Below are positions 20,085 through 29,921 of a stretch of 64,000 nt of DNA, piece after piece; within the stretch, counting starts at the first letter, position 1, and every line of letters starts with the position of its first letter. Where the stretch lies: positions 4,898,001 to 4,962,000 of the forward strand of contig NC_066269.1 of NCBI RefSeq assembly GCF_905404315.1, read 5' to 3'. Under the pieces are notes generated by a model, which was given only the letters and a program-made list of their open reading frames with translations, was not told where the DNA came from and ran no database searches. Both the position numbers and the translations under genes were made by a program. The stretch comes from Leptidea sinapis. Taxonomy: Eukaryota; Arthropoda; Insecta; Lepidoptera; Pieridae.

Positions 20085-20700
20085 TGGACTCTAGAGTACT
20101 AGGGGTGTTGTTCTCTGGTGAAGTCAAGTATCTCTGTATGGTGAAGACAGTCATCGGTGGGTTTTACAGAGGCATGCTTTGAAGAAATAACACCCTATGC
20201 TGCCGGCTCTATTATGTTTTGGGCAGGAATAAAATTGTTCGATCATACGAAGTTAGTCTGTATAGAAAATGACACATTGAATAGCCATCAGTACATAACG
20301 GAAGTTCTAATTCTTCGTACAACCCGCACAGATATATTGTACCCGCACACTTGTATAATAATAATGTATGAAAATTGTATAAAAAATAATCTGTAATTAC
20401 TCATCGGTATGCGATGTGGAAGTGTACGAGTATATGCAAGGGTTCGGGTTTCGTCCTTTGGATTGGCTAGCTCGCAATACCCGCGGCCTCAATCCCATAG
20501 TGCAAGTCTGGTATGTTCTGAAACGACCAATGTGATCAGTGCAGCCAGCTCCGTGAATCAGAGAGACAAAGTCACACATATCAGAGAGCTAAAGTATGTC
20601 ATTACCACGGTGTGGGACGGTATTCTGCAAGAAACCCTATCAAGGCCTATACTAGAAAGCATACCCAGAAGAAAGCAAGCTGTGATTACGGCAAGTTGAG
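20085..20700 (+). pseudogene. Tc1-like transposase relic
   Basis: In order across broken frames: VLFSGEVKYLCM (the V-L-F-S-D-E-S-x-F motif), AGSIMFWAGIKLFDHTKLV (the G-S-V-M-V-W-G-G-I block), ENDTLNSHQYITEVL, then DWLARNTRGLNPIVQVWYVL (the D-W-P-A-R-S-P-D-L-N-P-I-E-x-x-W block), and finally ESIPRRKQAVITA. The catalytic DDE positions are altered (SGE for SDE), with frameshifts near 20380-20440. It is an inactive DNA transposon of the Tc1 group, in the same direction as E74. Confidence 0.8.
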
Positions 20701-21113
20701 GCTTCATATTCATTTATTTCCTTTTTACTAAAATAAAAATAAAAAGTTGTAAGCGGGGTTCAAAATAATATAACTTATAAATTGAAGCGAAATAATTATT
20801 TCGTATTTTATGTACAATTACATTAGTAGATAGAGCATTCACCGCATAGATAGCACTATATGCATAGCGAGTGCCGCGGGTTTTGCCCCGCCTTGAAACT
20901 GAGGCAGTAAATATGATACATGATTGATCAAACTGTATCTACTGTAAGTTCTTCACTAGCGCGTGCCGATGTATTTGTCTGCATTCAATAAAATATAATT
21001 TCCTATGGTATGTATTATTTTCCGTTAACAGTCAACTCAGTACACTAGGAATATAACAAAAAATATATTAATAGCTTCTGAAAGTCTTTTGATTATTTAT
21101 AAGTTTATTTTCA

Positions 21114-21290
21114 ACTAGCTGATACCCGCGACTTCGTCTGCGTACATGTCTTAGCAAATAGTGCCTATAAAAATTAAATTGCTTTTAAAGTTTTTTCTTA
21201 AAACTTTAATAACTTTCTATTAAATGTAGATATCGTAATATTTATGTTAGAAAAAGGCCAAGGGTCTGAACAAAGTCATCTAGATTTACG
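21114..21290 (+). mobile_element. Repeat family B copy 3 (truncated)
   Basis: ACTAGCTGATACCCGCGACTT followed by CGTCTGCGTACATG matches the family B start. The sequence then diverges and runs into a SINE. Confidence 0.5.
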
Positions 21291-21295
21291 AACTT

Positions 21296-21415
21296 TATGT
21301 CACTTGAACAGATGGCTCAATGGAAGACCGCTCGCACGGAACTCGAGAGGTCGCGGGTTCGAGTCCCGCATCGTTCATTAATATGTGTTTTTAAATTATA
21401 TGTGTGTAAGTGTCT
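21296..21415 (+). mobile_element. tRNA-derived SINE (family S) with intact A and B boxes
   Basis: GATGGCTCAATGGAAGACCG (A-box region) and TCGCGGGTTCGAGTCCCGCA (a perfect T-arm with B box GGTTCGAGTCC) are 42 bp apart. They are followed by CATCGTTCATTAATATG and an AT tail. This is the cleanest tRNA-like head in the window. It lacks a proper acceptor stem, so it is not a tRNA gene. Confidence 0.75.
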
Positions 21416-22230
21416 TTTTTATAAAACTTAGAAGACTTAATTGATATCAATCCAGAAGTTTTTCCGTGATTTCCGCAGAAATGAATACCTCTATCATTTT
21501 ATTTATATAGATATATATGTTTAATGTTTGCATTTTATGTATTTATTGTATTTAATATATATATGTGTATATAACATATTGTTTGAAATGAAGTTATTTA
21601 TGAGTGACATAATATTTATAATAAACTAGATACTGTAGAATTTAGCCCAGAAGCAACTTTTAAAATAATTCTTCTTAACGTCTTCGAATAACTTAGTGTT
21701 ACATTTCTAGGGTCTTATGCAGCACTTATCTTATTAATACTCATGTATAGATTACAGCTTTAGTGCAATTCTACAGAAGCAGTGTATAATTATGCAGTTT
21801 ATCTAGTTAGAAAGAGCTTTGTTAATAACCAGTGTACGCAGGCCCTAATGCAGGTGAACCGGAGTTTAGTATTTATTGTGCTAATGTGTGCTGTCTCGAC
21901 GTGCAACGTGCAACAAACACACACACTCCCTCACAGCTATGTGTGTGTTATCACTGATATTAATATTAAGTGTTTGTTTGTCGTTTCGTGTGTTAGATTA
22001 TCAAGAGAATATGATTCGCAGAAAATTCTATTTGCAGTCAGGTATTTTTCAGAGTTAAGTAGTTCGGTCGGTATTAGGAATGTTTCGCGGATGGCTCAAT
22101 AACAGATTCTATCAAAAAATAAAAGTAGAGACTACGTAATTAACGTAAATTAAAAGTACCGACTTATATTTGGGATGGTCCACTCTAGTAACGTATTCAT
22201 ATAATTTGAAATGTTTCCAGTGGCTCTATT
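21416..22230. other. Intronic stretch with a 106-codon open frame of no known similarity
   Basis: 21782-22102 (plus) is open for 106 codons, but its composition is that of GT/AC-rich noncoding DNA and I recognise no domain. I do not call it a gene. Confidence 0.3.
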
Positions 22231-22231
22231 G

Positions 22232-22660
22232 AAGCGCGTAGATAAAGGCATAAAAGGCATTTATTTTCTCAAAATTGATTCCTTTAGTATTCTTTTTGAT
22301 GTCATTTCTAATAACTACTAGATACTACTACCGCTTTGGAAACAAATGGCGCTGAGAGAGAAGAAGCGGCGCAAGAAACTCTCCCAGCATTCTTTTTTTG
22401 CGCTCTTTTCCATAAAAATATACAATATTGTACAGTCATTTCTATCGCTATAAAATAATCACAATCTAGTCCCAGGCTGTCCGATTATTTAGATATTCAG
22501 CAGTGGAGTAATAGGATTTACGACAGGGCTATTTTTTTTATAAACCATTTAAATTTATTTATAGATAATGCCTGAACAGTGGCTGGGACTTTATTATAGA
22601 AGTGCTATATATATATGAAGCCTACTAGAATTAGTTACAAGCAATCCCTTATTTCTAGTG
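22232..22660 (-). pseudogene. LINE 3' end family D copy 2 (inverted)
   Basis: Reverse complement of the family D unit at 27870-28350. It has GCATTTATTTTCTCAAAATT, CTTTGGAAACAAATGGCG, GAGAAGAAGCGGCGCAAGAA, a region matching the end of a reverse transcriptase, and TAGAATTAGTTACAAGCAAT. Confidence 0.8.
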
Positions 22661-22664
22661 TTAT

Positions 22665-23000
22665 AATAATGAAAATCACTATTAAGAGCAAAAAGGTGAC
22701 GATTTTTGTGAACGATAGTACATTCAAATTTTCTTTATTACATTAAGTGCCACAAAACAAACTATCAATTATTTATTAAGTTATTTAATATTACTGCTAA
22801 AATTAACTCCGTATCTTTAATAGCGTAACACGTACTAAACACTAAAGCTATTTCACATTGTTAAAGTATGTAATAAAGACTGCTGTAGGTGCATAGTCTT
22901 AATAAATTAAAATGTGAATAAGTTTTTGCAATCAATCACTAAACTTGGCCGCATTACTATGCTCTCATCAAATTTAATCGTATTCTTGTTAACATAGCTG
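22665..23000. other. Intronic stretch, nothing assigned
   Basis: AT-rich, no recognised feature. Confidence 0.3.
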
Positions 23001-23004
23001 TGCT

Positions 23005-23450
23005 ATTTTTGATGTTAGGCGTAGGTGACAATAGCGTTGACTGGCTATTGACAAAGGGCGTATGTTCTCATGAGGAAGCTCATTGTCGCTCAGAGGGCAA
23101 TGGAGAGAATATGCTCGGAGTTTCCCTGCGAGATCGAATCAGAAATGAGGAGATCCGTAGGAGAACCATAGCCATAAATGGTATGCGAAACTGAAGTGGC
23201 AATGGGCAAGGCACATAGCTCGACGGATAAATGAGAGTTGGGGCAGTAAAGTCCTCGAATGGCGACCGCGTACCGTAAGACTTAGTTTGGGTAGGCTCCC
23301 CACAAGATGGACCGACGATCTGGTCAAGATCGCCGGAAACGTTGGATGAGGGCATCGCAGGATCGATCGTCATTGCGAACCTTTGGTGGAGGCCTTTGTC
23401 CAGCAGTGGACGTCTTCTGGCTGAAATGATGTATCTTCTCTTAGACGGTT
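23005..23450 (+). pseudogene. LINE (endonuclease-reverse transcriptase type) C-terminal relic
   Basis: The coding remnants read GVSLRDRIRNEEIRRRT, then (after a frameshift) LKWQWAGHIARRIN, SWGSKVLEWRPRTVR, GRLPTRWTDDLVKIAG, and VEAFVQQWTSSG just before the 3' end. This is the typical C-terminal tail of the reverse transcriptases with W-x-W-A-G-H and R-P-x-T-R-W-x-D-D motifs. Its 3' sequence GGAGGCCTTTGTCCAGCAGT recurs inverted at about 48240. Confidence 0.8.
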
Positions 23451-23702
23451 TTAGTTCAAGACCTACTAAGTTGACAAACTTACGGCCAAAAACTATTTAC
23501 GAGAGAATTTACATCAGAGAAGTTTAATTAATTTGTTGTTAAAACTGTAAATTGAATACTTTTTTAAAGAATGCTTGCTGTGTTACAAACAATACCGAAT
23601 CCTTCCGACTTTATAAAATTTGTATCTGTTTGTCCGATTGTCCGTATGTCTATATGTATGATGTATGTCCAGGCAAAACGCAAAAACTACTAGGTTTTAT
23701 TC

Positions 23703-24120
23703 TATGTACTATAGCGCTAAGTACAGATATAGTATTTTTGCTGCTCCTAGCGTCCACGAAGACGACGGACCTCGCGTAATTGTTCTCTTCTGTTTGCGTG
23801 TTATCATTGGCTGTATTGGGCCTTAGATGTAATGTTATACATATAATATAATGTAAATTACTAGATTCTATGGGCTTTAATCAGTTGTATGATAGTGCAA
23901 GGTGCAGATATTTTATTTTTACTACTCATAGCGTCCACGAAGACGACGGACCTCGCGTAAGTCTTCTCTACTCTTCGCGTGTTATCATTGTTTTCATTGC
24001 CAGTATTGGGCCTTAGATGTAATAATTTGACTTAGACTTATTTTGGAAGCTCTTCAAATTTCACTACTCTGTCGCTTGCAGAAATTACTAGATTCTTTGG
24101 GTCTTAGTCAGTTGTATTGT
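23703..24120 (+). repeat. Direct tandem duplication, about 210-bp unit
   Basis: Both units share TAGCGTCCACGAAGACGACG, GACCTCGCGTAA, GCGTGTTATCATTG, TATTGGGCCTTAGATGTAAT and AAATTACTAGATTCT. Unit 2 (from about 23896) has a small insertion relative to unit 1. Confidence 0.75.
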
Positions 24121-24431
24121 TCTGACTGCTGGCTGTACCGCCACAATTGGATACTTGGTTTGCTCATCAGTGTACTTCGCTTCTTGTATCTTGTTTCTTA
24201 GCAATTTTTTCCAAATGTTTATCAAGTTTACGGTTTCCTGTCAATTTTCAGGTCACAGGTTTTATGTCTTTTGGGTTGTGATAACTCTTTGGACAGCTTC
24301 GTATTGAAACCTTTGATAAATTTTTTGGAATGTTTTTAACCTTTTTCGAACTTCCATTGCTCGATTGTCTTTATTTTTCAATGTTGTTAGGCAGCCATTT
24401 TGTTGACTTATGATTATTTACTAACTTATAA

Positions 24432-24731
24432 CGGCCGTTCCCAATATTCAGTCTATCTTCGGTTGTGGCCCACTTGAGATAAAAATCGTAACTATCGTTG
24501 ACTTTTGTGTCCCAATAAACTTATTTGACGGTAGCTCACCTTATCCGTACACACTGTCTGTCAATGGGAGGACGTATAGCTTAGCAGCGATAGAAGTATG
24601 GAAATTCACGCACCCGATAAGTCATTCTTATCGCCTTATATTGGGACAGCTTCAGATTATTGACAGCTAATTGCTGATAGTAGAAGGTAGTAATTTATCT
24701 CTATCTGTAGATAGTATATTGCGAACGGCCG
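24432..24731 (+). mobile_element. MITE family E copy 2, complete, TAA duplication
   Basis: 300-bp element from CGGCCGTTCCCAATATTCAG to TATTGCGAACGGCCG, flanked by TAA at 24429-24431 and 24732-24734. The termini are inverted repeats. Best reference copy for this family. Confidence 0.85.
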
Positions 24732-24959
24732 TAAGTGACTAATCTATCTGTCCTAAGGTTAATAATTCGAATGGCACATTGAAATCCATCTTAATGCAGC
24801 AATGTATTGAATACTAAATAAATTTAGTATACAGGAGATTTTGGGGGCGATAAATCGTTTCAATTTAAAAAATAGTAGTTTTATCCGTATTTTAATGAGG
24901 AACAGCTACAATAACATTAGAATACAAAGGTAAATTTCCCTACTATATACAAGACTATA

Positions 24960-25045
24960 ATAGCTCAGATGGGACATTGGGTGATCTGGAAAGCAGAAGA
25001 TCCCGGTTTGAATCCAGATGTCCTATTAGTTTTATTTTGTTTTGT
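24960..25045 (+). mobile_element. tRNA-like SINE head of a second type
   Basis: ATAGCTCAGATGGGACATTG (A-box-like) and CCCGGTTTGAATCCAGATG (B-box-like) with a TTTTATTTTGTTTTG tail. The acceptor ends do not pair fully, so it is not called a tRNA gene. Confidence 0.5.
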
Positions 25046-25249
25046 ACCTTCTTAAAAATCCGAGCAAGACTCGGTCGTCCAGATACTTATTCTTTAAAAG
25101 ATATAAATTTTTAATCTGTTAGGAATAATAGCAATATTAAAAGAGTCTATTTCTGTGCAATGGAAGTATGGGTTTCTTTTATGGACGCTCAACCTAAGGA
25201 GCGAGGTTTCATTGGCAATATTTCGACAAAGGCACACTAAGTTGCGTTA

Positions 25250-25710
25250 CTTTTGCACAGGATGCCGGCTCCATTATGGGTACCACAACCGCGCCTATTT
25301 CTGCCGTGAAGCAGTAATGAAAATAATAATAATATTGACACACTTTTACAAAAATTATCTTGCCCCAAATTAGGCATAGCCTGTGTAATGGGTTGCAAGA
25401 CAACGATATATTTAATACAATATACTTACTTAAACATATATAAATACATATAAACATCCAGGACTCGGAAACAAGCATAATGTGTAAACATTATTGTGTT
25501 TCGGTCTGCAGGGCGTCGGAGCTAGTGAAATTACTGGGCAAATGAGACTTAACGTCCTACGTCTCAAGGTGACGAGCGCAATGATAGTGCTGCTCTAATC
25601 TTTGGTTTTTCAAAAGTCCTGAGTGGCACTGCATTGTAATGGGCAGGGCGTATCAAATACCAACAGCTGAACGTCCTGCTCGTCTCGTCCTTTATAAATA
25701 TAAAAAAAAT
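25250..25710 (-). mobile_element. Repeat family A copy, split by a nested insertion
   Basis: Family A in reverse, interrupted between GAAGCAGTAATG and TGTAAACATTATTG by foreign sequence at 25320-25477. Both halves otherwise join in register with other A copies. Open frames on both strands here are repeat-derived. Confidence 0.85.
25320..25477 (-). mobile_element. Nested retroposon fragment with TAATG target duplication
   Basis: 158 bp flanked by TAATG (25315-25319 and 25478-25482). The plus strand begins with an AAT-repeat run, so the element itself ends in an ATT-type microsatellite tail on the minus strand. The interior includes CTTGCCCCAAATTAGGCATA and GGGTTGCAAGACAACGATAT. Confidence 0.7.
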
Positions 25711-26139
25711 ATAAATGTCACGTGAGTAATTTAGAATCTTATTAAAAAATAAGCGGATTCCAAAGTTATTTGTCAATTAGATTCGAAAATTTTTACACTA
25801 CGACGGTTTCGCATTAGTAGATATTAGAACGGTATCCCAAAATACCAATCATTTGTTTACGGAAACCCTCAATTAAATTTAAATGGCGCCAAAAGTCGAT
25901 AAATAATGTTGCATATGACATAAATATGAAACCGGCTGCGTCAGGGTGTGTTGGATGTGGGCTTTCATTTGTTTACTTACGGAATTAGGGTTCTGTAGAT
26001 AAATGTATTAAGATTTGAAATACCACATAACAAAACTGTAATAATATTATATTAATAATAATATGACTTAATAATTAATAACACTATTTATATAAAAAAT
26101 AATAAAACAAAACTTAAATAATCTAATAAAATTAATTAA

Positions 26140-26436
26140 TTACAAATAGAAAATATCATTAAGATCGCTATCGGCAGGTAAGGTGCCCATGAAGCTGGCA
26201 ACGTTACCTCTTTGTATAGCCAAACTTATCCTTTGACAGAGGTACGTACCAGATCTTGGGTCACCTGTTAAATAGGTTAGACGCCTGGATAGCTCTTTTA
26301 TTAGTTTTTGTGCCGATGAACCCCAAGGACCCATCGTCTCCACCCCAAAGGGAACAAATATGTATCCATCACCGAGTGATGCATATTTCCTCCGCTTTAG
26401 GTTTTCGGCAGTTTCCGCCGCTGCACCTCCCGCTCT
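26140..26436 (-). pseudogene. Retroelement ORF relic (VPFGVETMGPWG family)
   Basis: On the minus strand it reads NLKRRKYASLGDGYIFVPF, then VETMGPWGSSAQKLIKEL, RRLTYLTGDPRSGTYL, QRISLAIQRGNVASFMGTL. This is the C-terminal domain of a widespread animal retroelement-associated protein. I know the sequence pattern but cannot name the clade with certainty. A second diverged copy lies at 57370-57780. Confidence 0.7.
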
Positions 26437-26448
26437 AGATGAATGATC

Positions 26449-26646
26449 TTCTTCTTCTTCGTCGGATTACTCTTGACAGAGCAGTCGTGGTCACGTCGAA
26501 AGACGAAAGATTCTACGCCAGTTATCCCTGGCTGTTGTTTCTCTGGCACATGTGGTGAGAGGAGTATTGGTTAGGGCTTTGATCTGGTCTGTCCAGCGCA
26601 TAGGGGAGCGTCCTCTTGACCTACTGCCGTTGACCCGTTTCCCGAC
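26449..26646 (-). mobile_element. 5'-truncated LINE nested with a perfect 12-bp target duplication
   Basis: AGATGAATGATC occurs at 26437-26448 and 26647-26658. The insert, read on the minus strand, encodes SGKRVNGSRSRGRSPMRW, then TDQIKAL...CARETTARDNWRR and ends in a GAA-repeat tail. This is a reverse-transcriptase C-terminus with an R-G-R-x-x-x-R-W motif. The perfect duplication implies a fairly recent insertion into the older retroelement relic. Confidence 0.85.
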
Positions 26647-26704
26647 AGATGAATGATCACCAAATTGTAATTAATTTGGTGATCTTTGAGATCTAGTTGT
26701 AAGA

Positions 26705-26845
26705 ATTTAATAGGTTGAGGCTTTGCAATGTAGTTGCGTTTCTTTCTGCCGCCAAGGGAGTTCCGTTGCTCGTGAAATTAATGGGCCATTAAGACTTAGC
26801 ATCTTATGTCTTAAGGTGATCAGCTCAATTTATATGTCTCATTTA
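26705..26845 (-). mobile_element. Repeat family A degenerate copy
   Basis: TGAAATTAATGGGCC, AAGACTTAGCATCTTATGTC and TTAAGGTGATCAGC correspond to the middle of family A in reverse. Confidence 0.5.
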
Positions 26846-26869
26846 GAAAAATAAAAATAAAAAGAATGT

Positions 26870-27190
26870 CTTATGCTGCATTAACATTCCATGACTAGTG
26901 AAGCCTAGTGAAACTCTCTAAGAAAAAAGCGATTCACTCGATAGTATGAAACGTGCAGTCATGTAATCTTGTAAAACATGGAGGTAGCCGGAATCCAGTA
27001 AGTTTTAAACAACTGTTCGCTTGAAAACTTAGCCGGATTATACTTGGTCGCCAATCACCATACTGTAATATTATTTCAAATTTATGTCGAATCACAGCAC
27101 GTTTCATACTAAACTAATTTTCAATTTTTACTTATAGCAGTCGCGCCTCTTATTACGTAGTATTTACATCCTCTTTGGACTAGTGTTTGT
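26870..27190 (+). repeat. Repeat family H copy 2
   Basis: GTATGAAACGTGCAGTCATG, CTTGTAAAACATGGAGGTAG, TGGTCGCCAATCACCATACT and GCCTCTTATTACGTAGTATT align with copy 1 at 9760. Confidence 0.7.
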
Positions 27191-27199
27191 AATGGAAAT

Positions 27200-27865
27200 C
27201 GAGTGTGTTCTCGCATGACAAGAGTTCACTAAATATTATTATTAATTCCACTCCGTTGATTAACCACTGTTCTTAGATATAAAGTAATATTACACGGGTC
27301 TTCCTCAACTTATGAATCTGTGGCAGTGAGGTGAAATTTAATAAAAAAATCTATTTATTCAACGCAATCTTGATTATCTCAGTAAAACCCAACTGAAATT
27401 TAAAATACGGAACTCAGGATAGGAGAAATCAAACGCGTTTTATTTTTTGGGGTCCTCTGTTTGCACGCTCTATTAGAGCTGGCCGTGTCCCACCCACCGT
27501 CCCGCTGTCACGCTGTCCCTCTGTCCCGCCCCCGATACACAAACACGCCAAATTTCACGGTAACCAATTATTGAAAATTCAAACGGGTGTTGTTTTTTTT
27601 TTTTCAATTTTAAAATTTATGAAGTGTCAACGACTTCATCTCGTAGACATATGAGACAGGACACATGCTCTTATCGTTAATCATAGATTATTTATACTTC
27701 TAGATAGACTATGACAGCTGTGAAAACGTCGAAAAAAATTGAGTTTATAACCAACCTCTATTTAGAGCAATTCACGCACACAAAGTGTCATACAAATAGC
27801 GAGTGTAAGACGTAGCTTGTCACGCACACCAAACTAATATTTCTGGCCTATTTTTACCGATTGTC
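27200..27865. other. Intronic stretch with a C/T-rich GC patch
   Basis: 27478-27545 is a CCCACC/CTGTC-rich patch with open frames in more than one phase, but no protein resemblance. 27770-27830 contains paired TCACGCACAC words, perhaps termini of an undefined repeat. No gene is supported. Confidence 0.3.
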
Positions 27866-27869
27866 TAAC

Positions 27870-28350
27870 AGCAAGAGACTCTAGCTAGATGTATATTTTT
27901 ATAACACTAGAAATAAGGAATTGCTTGTAACTAATTCTAGTAGGCTTCATAAGATACATAATAGCTTTAAGGGTAAATGTATACACTTCTATAATAAAGT
28001 CCCAGCCACGGTTCAGGCATTATCTATAAATAAATTTAATTGTTTTATAAAACAATGGCTCTGTCGTAAATCTTATTACTCCACAGCTGAATATCTAAAT
28101 GATCGGACAGCCTGGCACTAAATTGGAATTATTTAATGGCGATAGAATGACTGTACAATATTGTATAATTTTATTGAAAAGTGCCCAAAAAAAGAATGCT
28201 GCGGGAGTTTCTTGCGCCTCTTCTTCTCTCTCAGAGCGCCATTTGTTTCCGAAGCGGTAGTAGTATCTAGTAAAGGTATTAGAAATAACATCAAAAAAAT
28301 TTCTAAAGGAATCAATTTTGAGAAAATAAATGCCTTTTATGCCTTTTATA
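27870..28350 (+). pseudogene. LINE 3' end family D copy 3, reverse transcriptase C-terminus
   Basis: 27921-28121 encodes LVTNSSRLHKIHNSF, then FYNKVPATVQALSINKF and FIKQWLCRKSYYSTAEYL, ending NDRTAWH-stop. This matches the F-Y-N-K-I-P ... Y-Y-x-x-x-D-Y-L-x-D end of jockey/CR1-like reverse transcriptases. The 3' untranslated part carries GCGCCTCTTCTTCTCTCTCA and CATTTGTTTCCGAAGCGGTA, the piece found alone at most other D loci. A further retroelement-like end (CCTGAGAAGAGCGGGCGC) follows near 28465. Confidence 0.8.
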
Positions 28351-28559
28351 AATTATCTAAGTCACAAATTATATTTTCCAAATTTAAATATTTTTATTCA
28401 AAATATATGATATCACTTATTGAAAGTCAAAAACCACTACCCATTCAAAAACTATGCCTCAGACCTGAGAAGAGCGGGCGCAACAAACTCAGCAGGCCTC
28501 TTATTTTCATAAAAAATATGGTGACACTGTAATATCGTACAATAAAACTTATTATTAAA

Positions 28560-29030
28560 TAGCCTGAGAGCAGTTTCTCCATTCCCAATCTGTGTTATCA
28601 TTAAGAAAGTCATTAATGTTATAGTAACCTTTAGCACAAAAACGTTTACTTCAACATAATATACAATAAAACAGCGACAATAAAATGCAATAATTAAATA
28701 GGTATTAAAAAGGCTGAACACATTGCATTGAGCTATTTAAAATATTAACATAAACTAATTAAAATGTTAGCTGTGATGAATTTATTGTTGAGATGGATGG
28801 CCATGTAGATAAGATGGAACTGTTGGAAATGGGAAGCTAGGTGTACATTCCTCGATCAGGTCGGGAATCTATTACATAGGGCTGTGTCAAGTGCCAAGAT
28901 AAAGAAATTTTAATTTAAAGAAATAATGTCCGTAGAAGAATAGGACAAAACCGTGGCGTAACTTAATTACTCTTTCTATAAATTTGTTATTTTTTAAAGT
29001 GATAACCTCACTTCTTCTTATTAATTCCAA
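28560..29030. other. Intronic stretch, nothing assigned
   Basis: AT-rich DNA without recognised features; open frames are short and unconvincing. Confidence 0.3.
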
Positions 29031-29032
29031 TA

Positions 29033-29115
29033 ACACAAATTAAATTTGAAAACAAAATTTATGAATGATGCGGGACTCGAACCCGCGAATTCTCGCGTTC
29101 CGTGCGAGCCCTTCA
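29033..29115 (-). mobile_element. SINE family S copy, minus, facing a plus copy
   Basis: TGAATGATGCGGGACTCGAA (B-box complement) and CTCGCGTTCCGTGCGAGC, with the AAATTTGAAAACAAAATTTA tail. It is head-to-head with the next copy. Confidence 0.7.
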
Positions 29116-29124
29116 CATGAAGCT

Positions 29125-29270
29125 ACAACCTGAGAGTTGAACAAGACATACAAGATTTATCAGCGGTACGTCACTCGAACGGTTGGCTCAGTGGACAGAG
29201 CGCTCGCACGGAACGTGTTTGAACGGAATGAAATTTGTTTTCAAATTTAGTTTGTGTACTTTAGTAGTTT
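29125..29270 (+). mobile_element. SINE family S copy, plus, facing the minus copy
   Basis: The body ACCTGAGAGTTGAACAAGAC, then CGGTTGGCTCAGTGGACAGA (A box) and GCGCTCGCACGGAACG. It then jumps to the tail TTTGTTTTCAAATTTAGTTT without the B box. It forms an inverted pair with 29033-29115. Confidence 0.7.
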
Positions 29271-29730
29271 TTATAGTAAATATATTGTTATGCCAATGCA
29301 TCCGATATTAAGACCTGCTGCTGCAGAAGAGGGCTATTCACAGTATTAGAGATTTTTTTTTATGAAATAAACATTTTAACTGTAGCCTTTCAATATATTC
29401 TTGATAATGTTATGTATGTAAATAGGCACATTAGAGAATTTTCGATTAATTGTGATAATCATAACGGTAACACCAGGAACAAACATAAACTTGTTATGCC
29501 TTCTACTCGGCTAAGTCGAGTTAGTGAATCTTTATTGGGCGATGTATAATATGCTTTTACAAACTTGATCCCAGAAAATCTACAATTTGTTTTTTGAATA
29601 AAAATATTTAATTTATGAAAAAAATTTGAAAAAATTTATAATTTAGCAATAAATATTTGAGACCTATATTTTAATATTAGAATATCACAAAGAAATAGTA
29701 GCATTTTAATTTTATAGATTTCCGAGGTTT

Positions 29731-29759
29731 AATGTTTATTTCTTTGTTTTCAGGTAAGT
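29731..29759 (+). promoter_or_regulatory. Recursive (ratchet) splice site in the E74 intron
   Basis: A pyrimidine-rich tract, TTTATTTCTTTGTTTTCAG, ends at 29753 and is joined directly to the consensus 5' splice site GTAAGT. This is the defining form of a zero-length exon used for stepwise removal of long insect introns. It is on the E74 strand, 15.25 kb past exon 3. The match is by inspection. Use in vivo is inferred. Confidence 0.55.
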
Positions 29760-29791
29760 TGATGAACTATGGAGCGACATGGTTTTGTTTC
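29754..29791 (+). other. Possible 38-base optional exon after the ratchet site
   Basis: A second donor, TTTC-GTAAGTAAA, starts at 29792. Used together with the acceptor at 29753 it defines a 38-base exon that would continue the phase-1 frame of E74 exon 3 as GKLMNYGATWFCF without a stop. The peptide is not recognisably E74. It more likely serves as a competing downstream donor or is chance. Confidence 0.2.
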
Positions 29792-29921
29792 GTAAGTAAA
29801 ACTAACTGTATTGTAATACATAAAGTATTTGTTGCGGATTCCTATACGTGCTTCTCTTCAAACTAGAAACACCTCGACGGTAAATACTGAATAATAAAGT
29901 TTATTAATTGAAATGCTAAAA

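Noticed and set aside
21296..21385. tRNA gene
   Set aside because: A and B boxes are intact but acceptor and anticodon stems do not pair and the 3' flank is shared with other SINE copies.
21782..22102. 106-codon frame, plus strand
   Set aside because: No domain, codon use typical of noncoding DNA, and not bounded by usable splice sites in E74 phase.
27478..27560. C/T-rich block after a strong pyrimidine tract, open in E74 phase 1
   Set aside because: Two other phases are open too and the sequence is a CTGTC/CCCACC low-complexity run; not credible as an exon.
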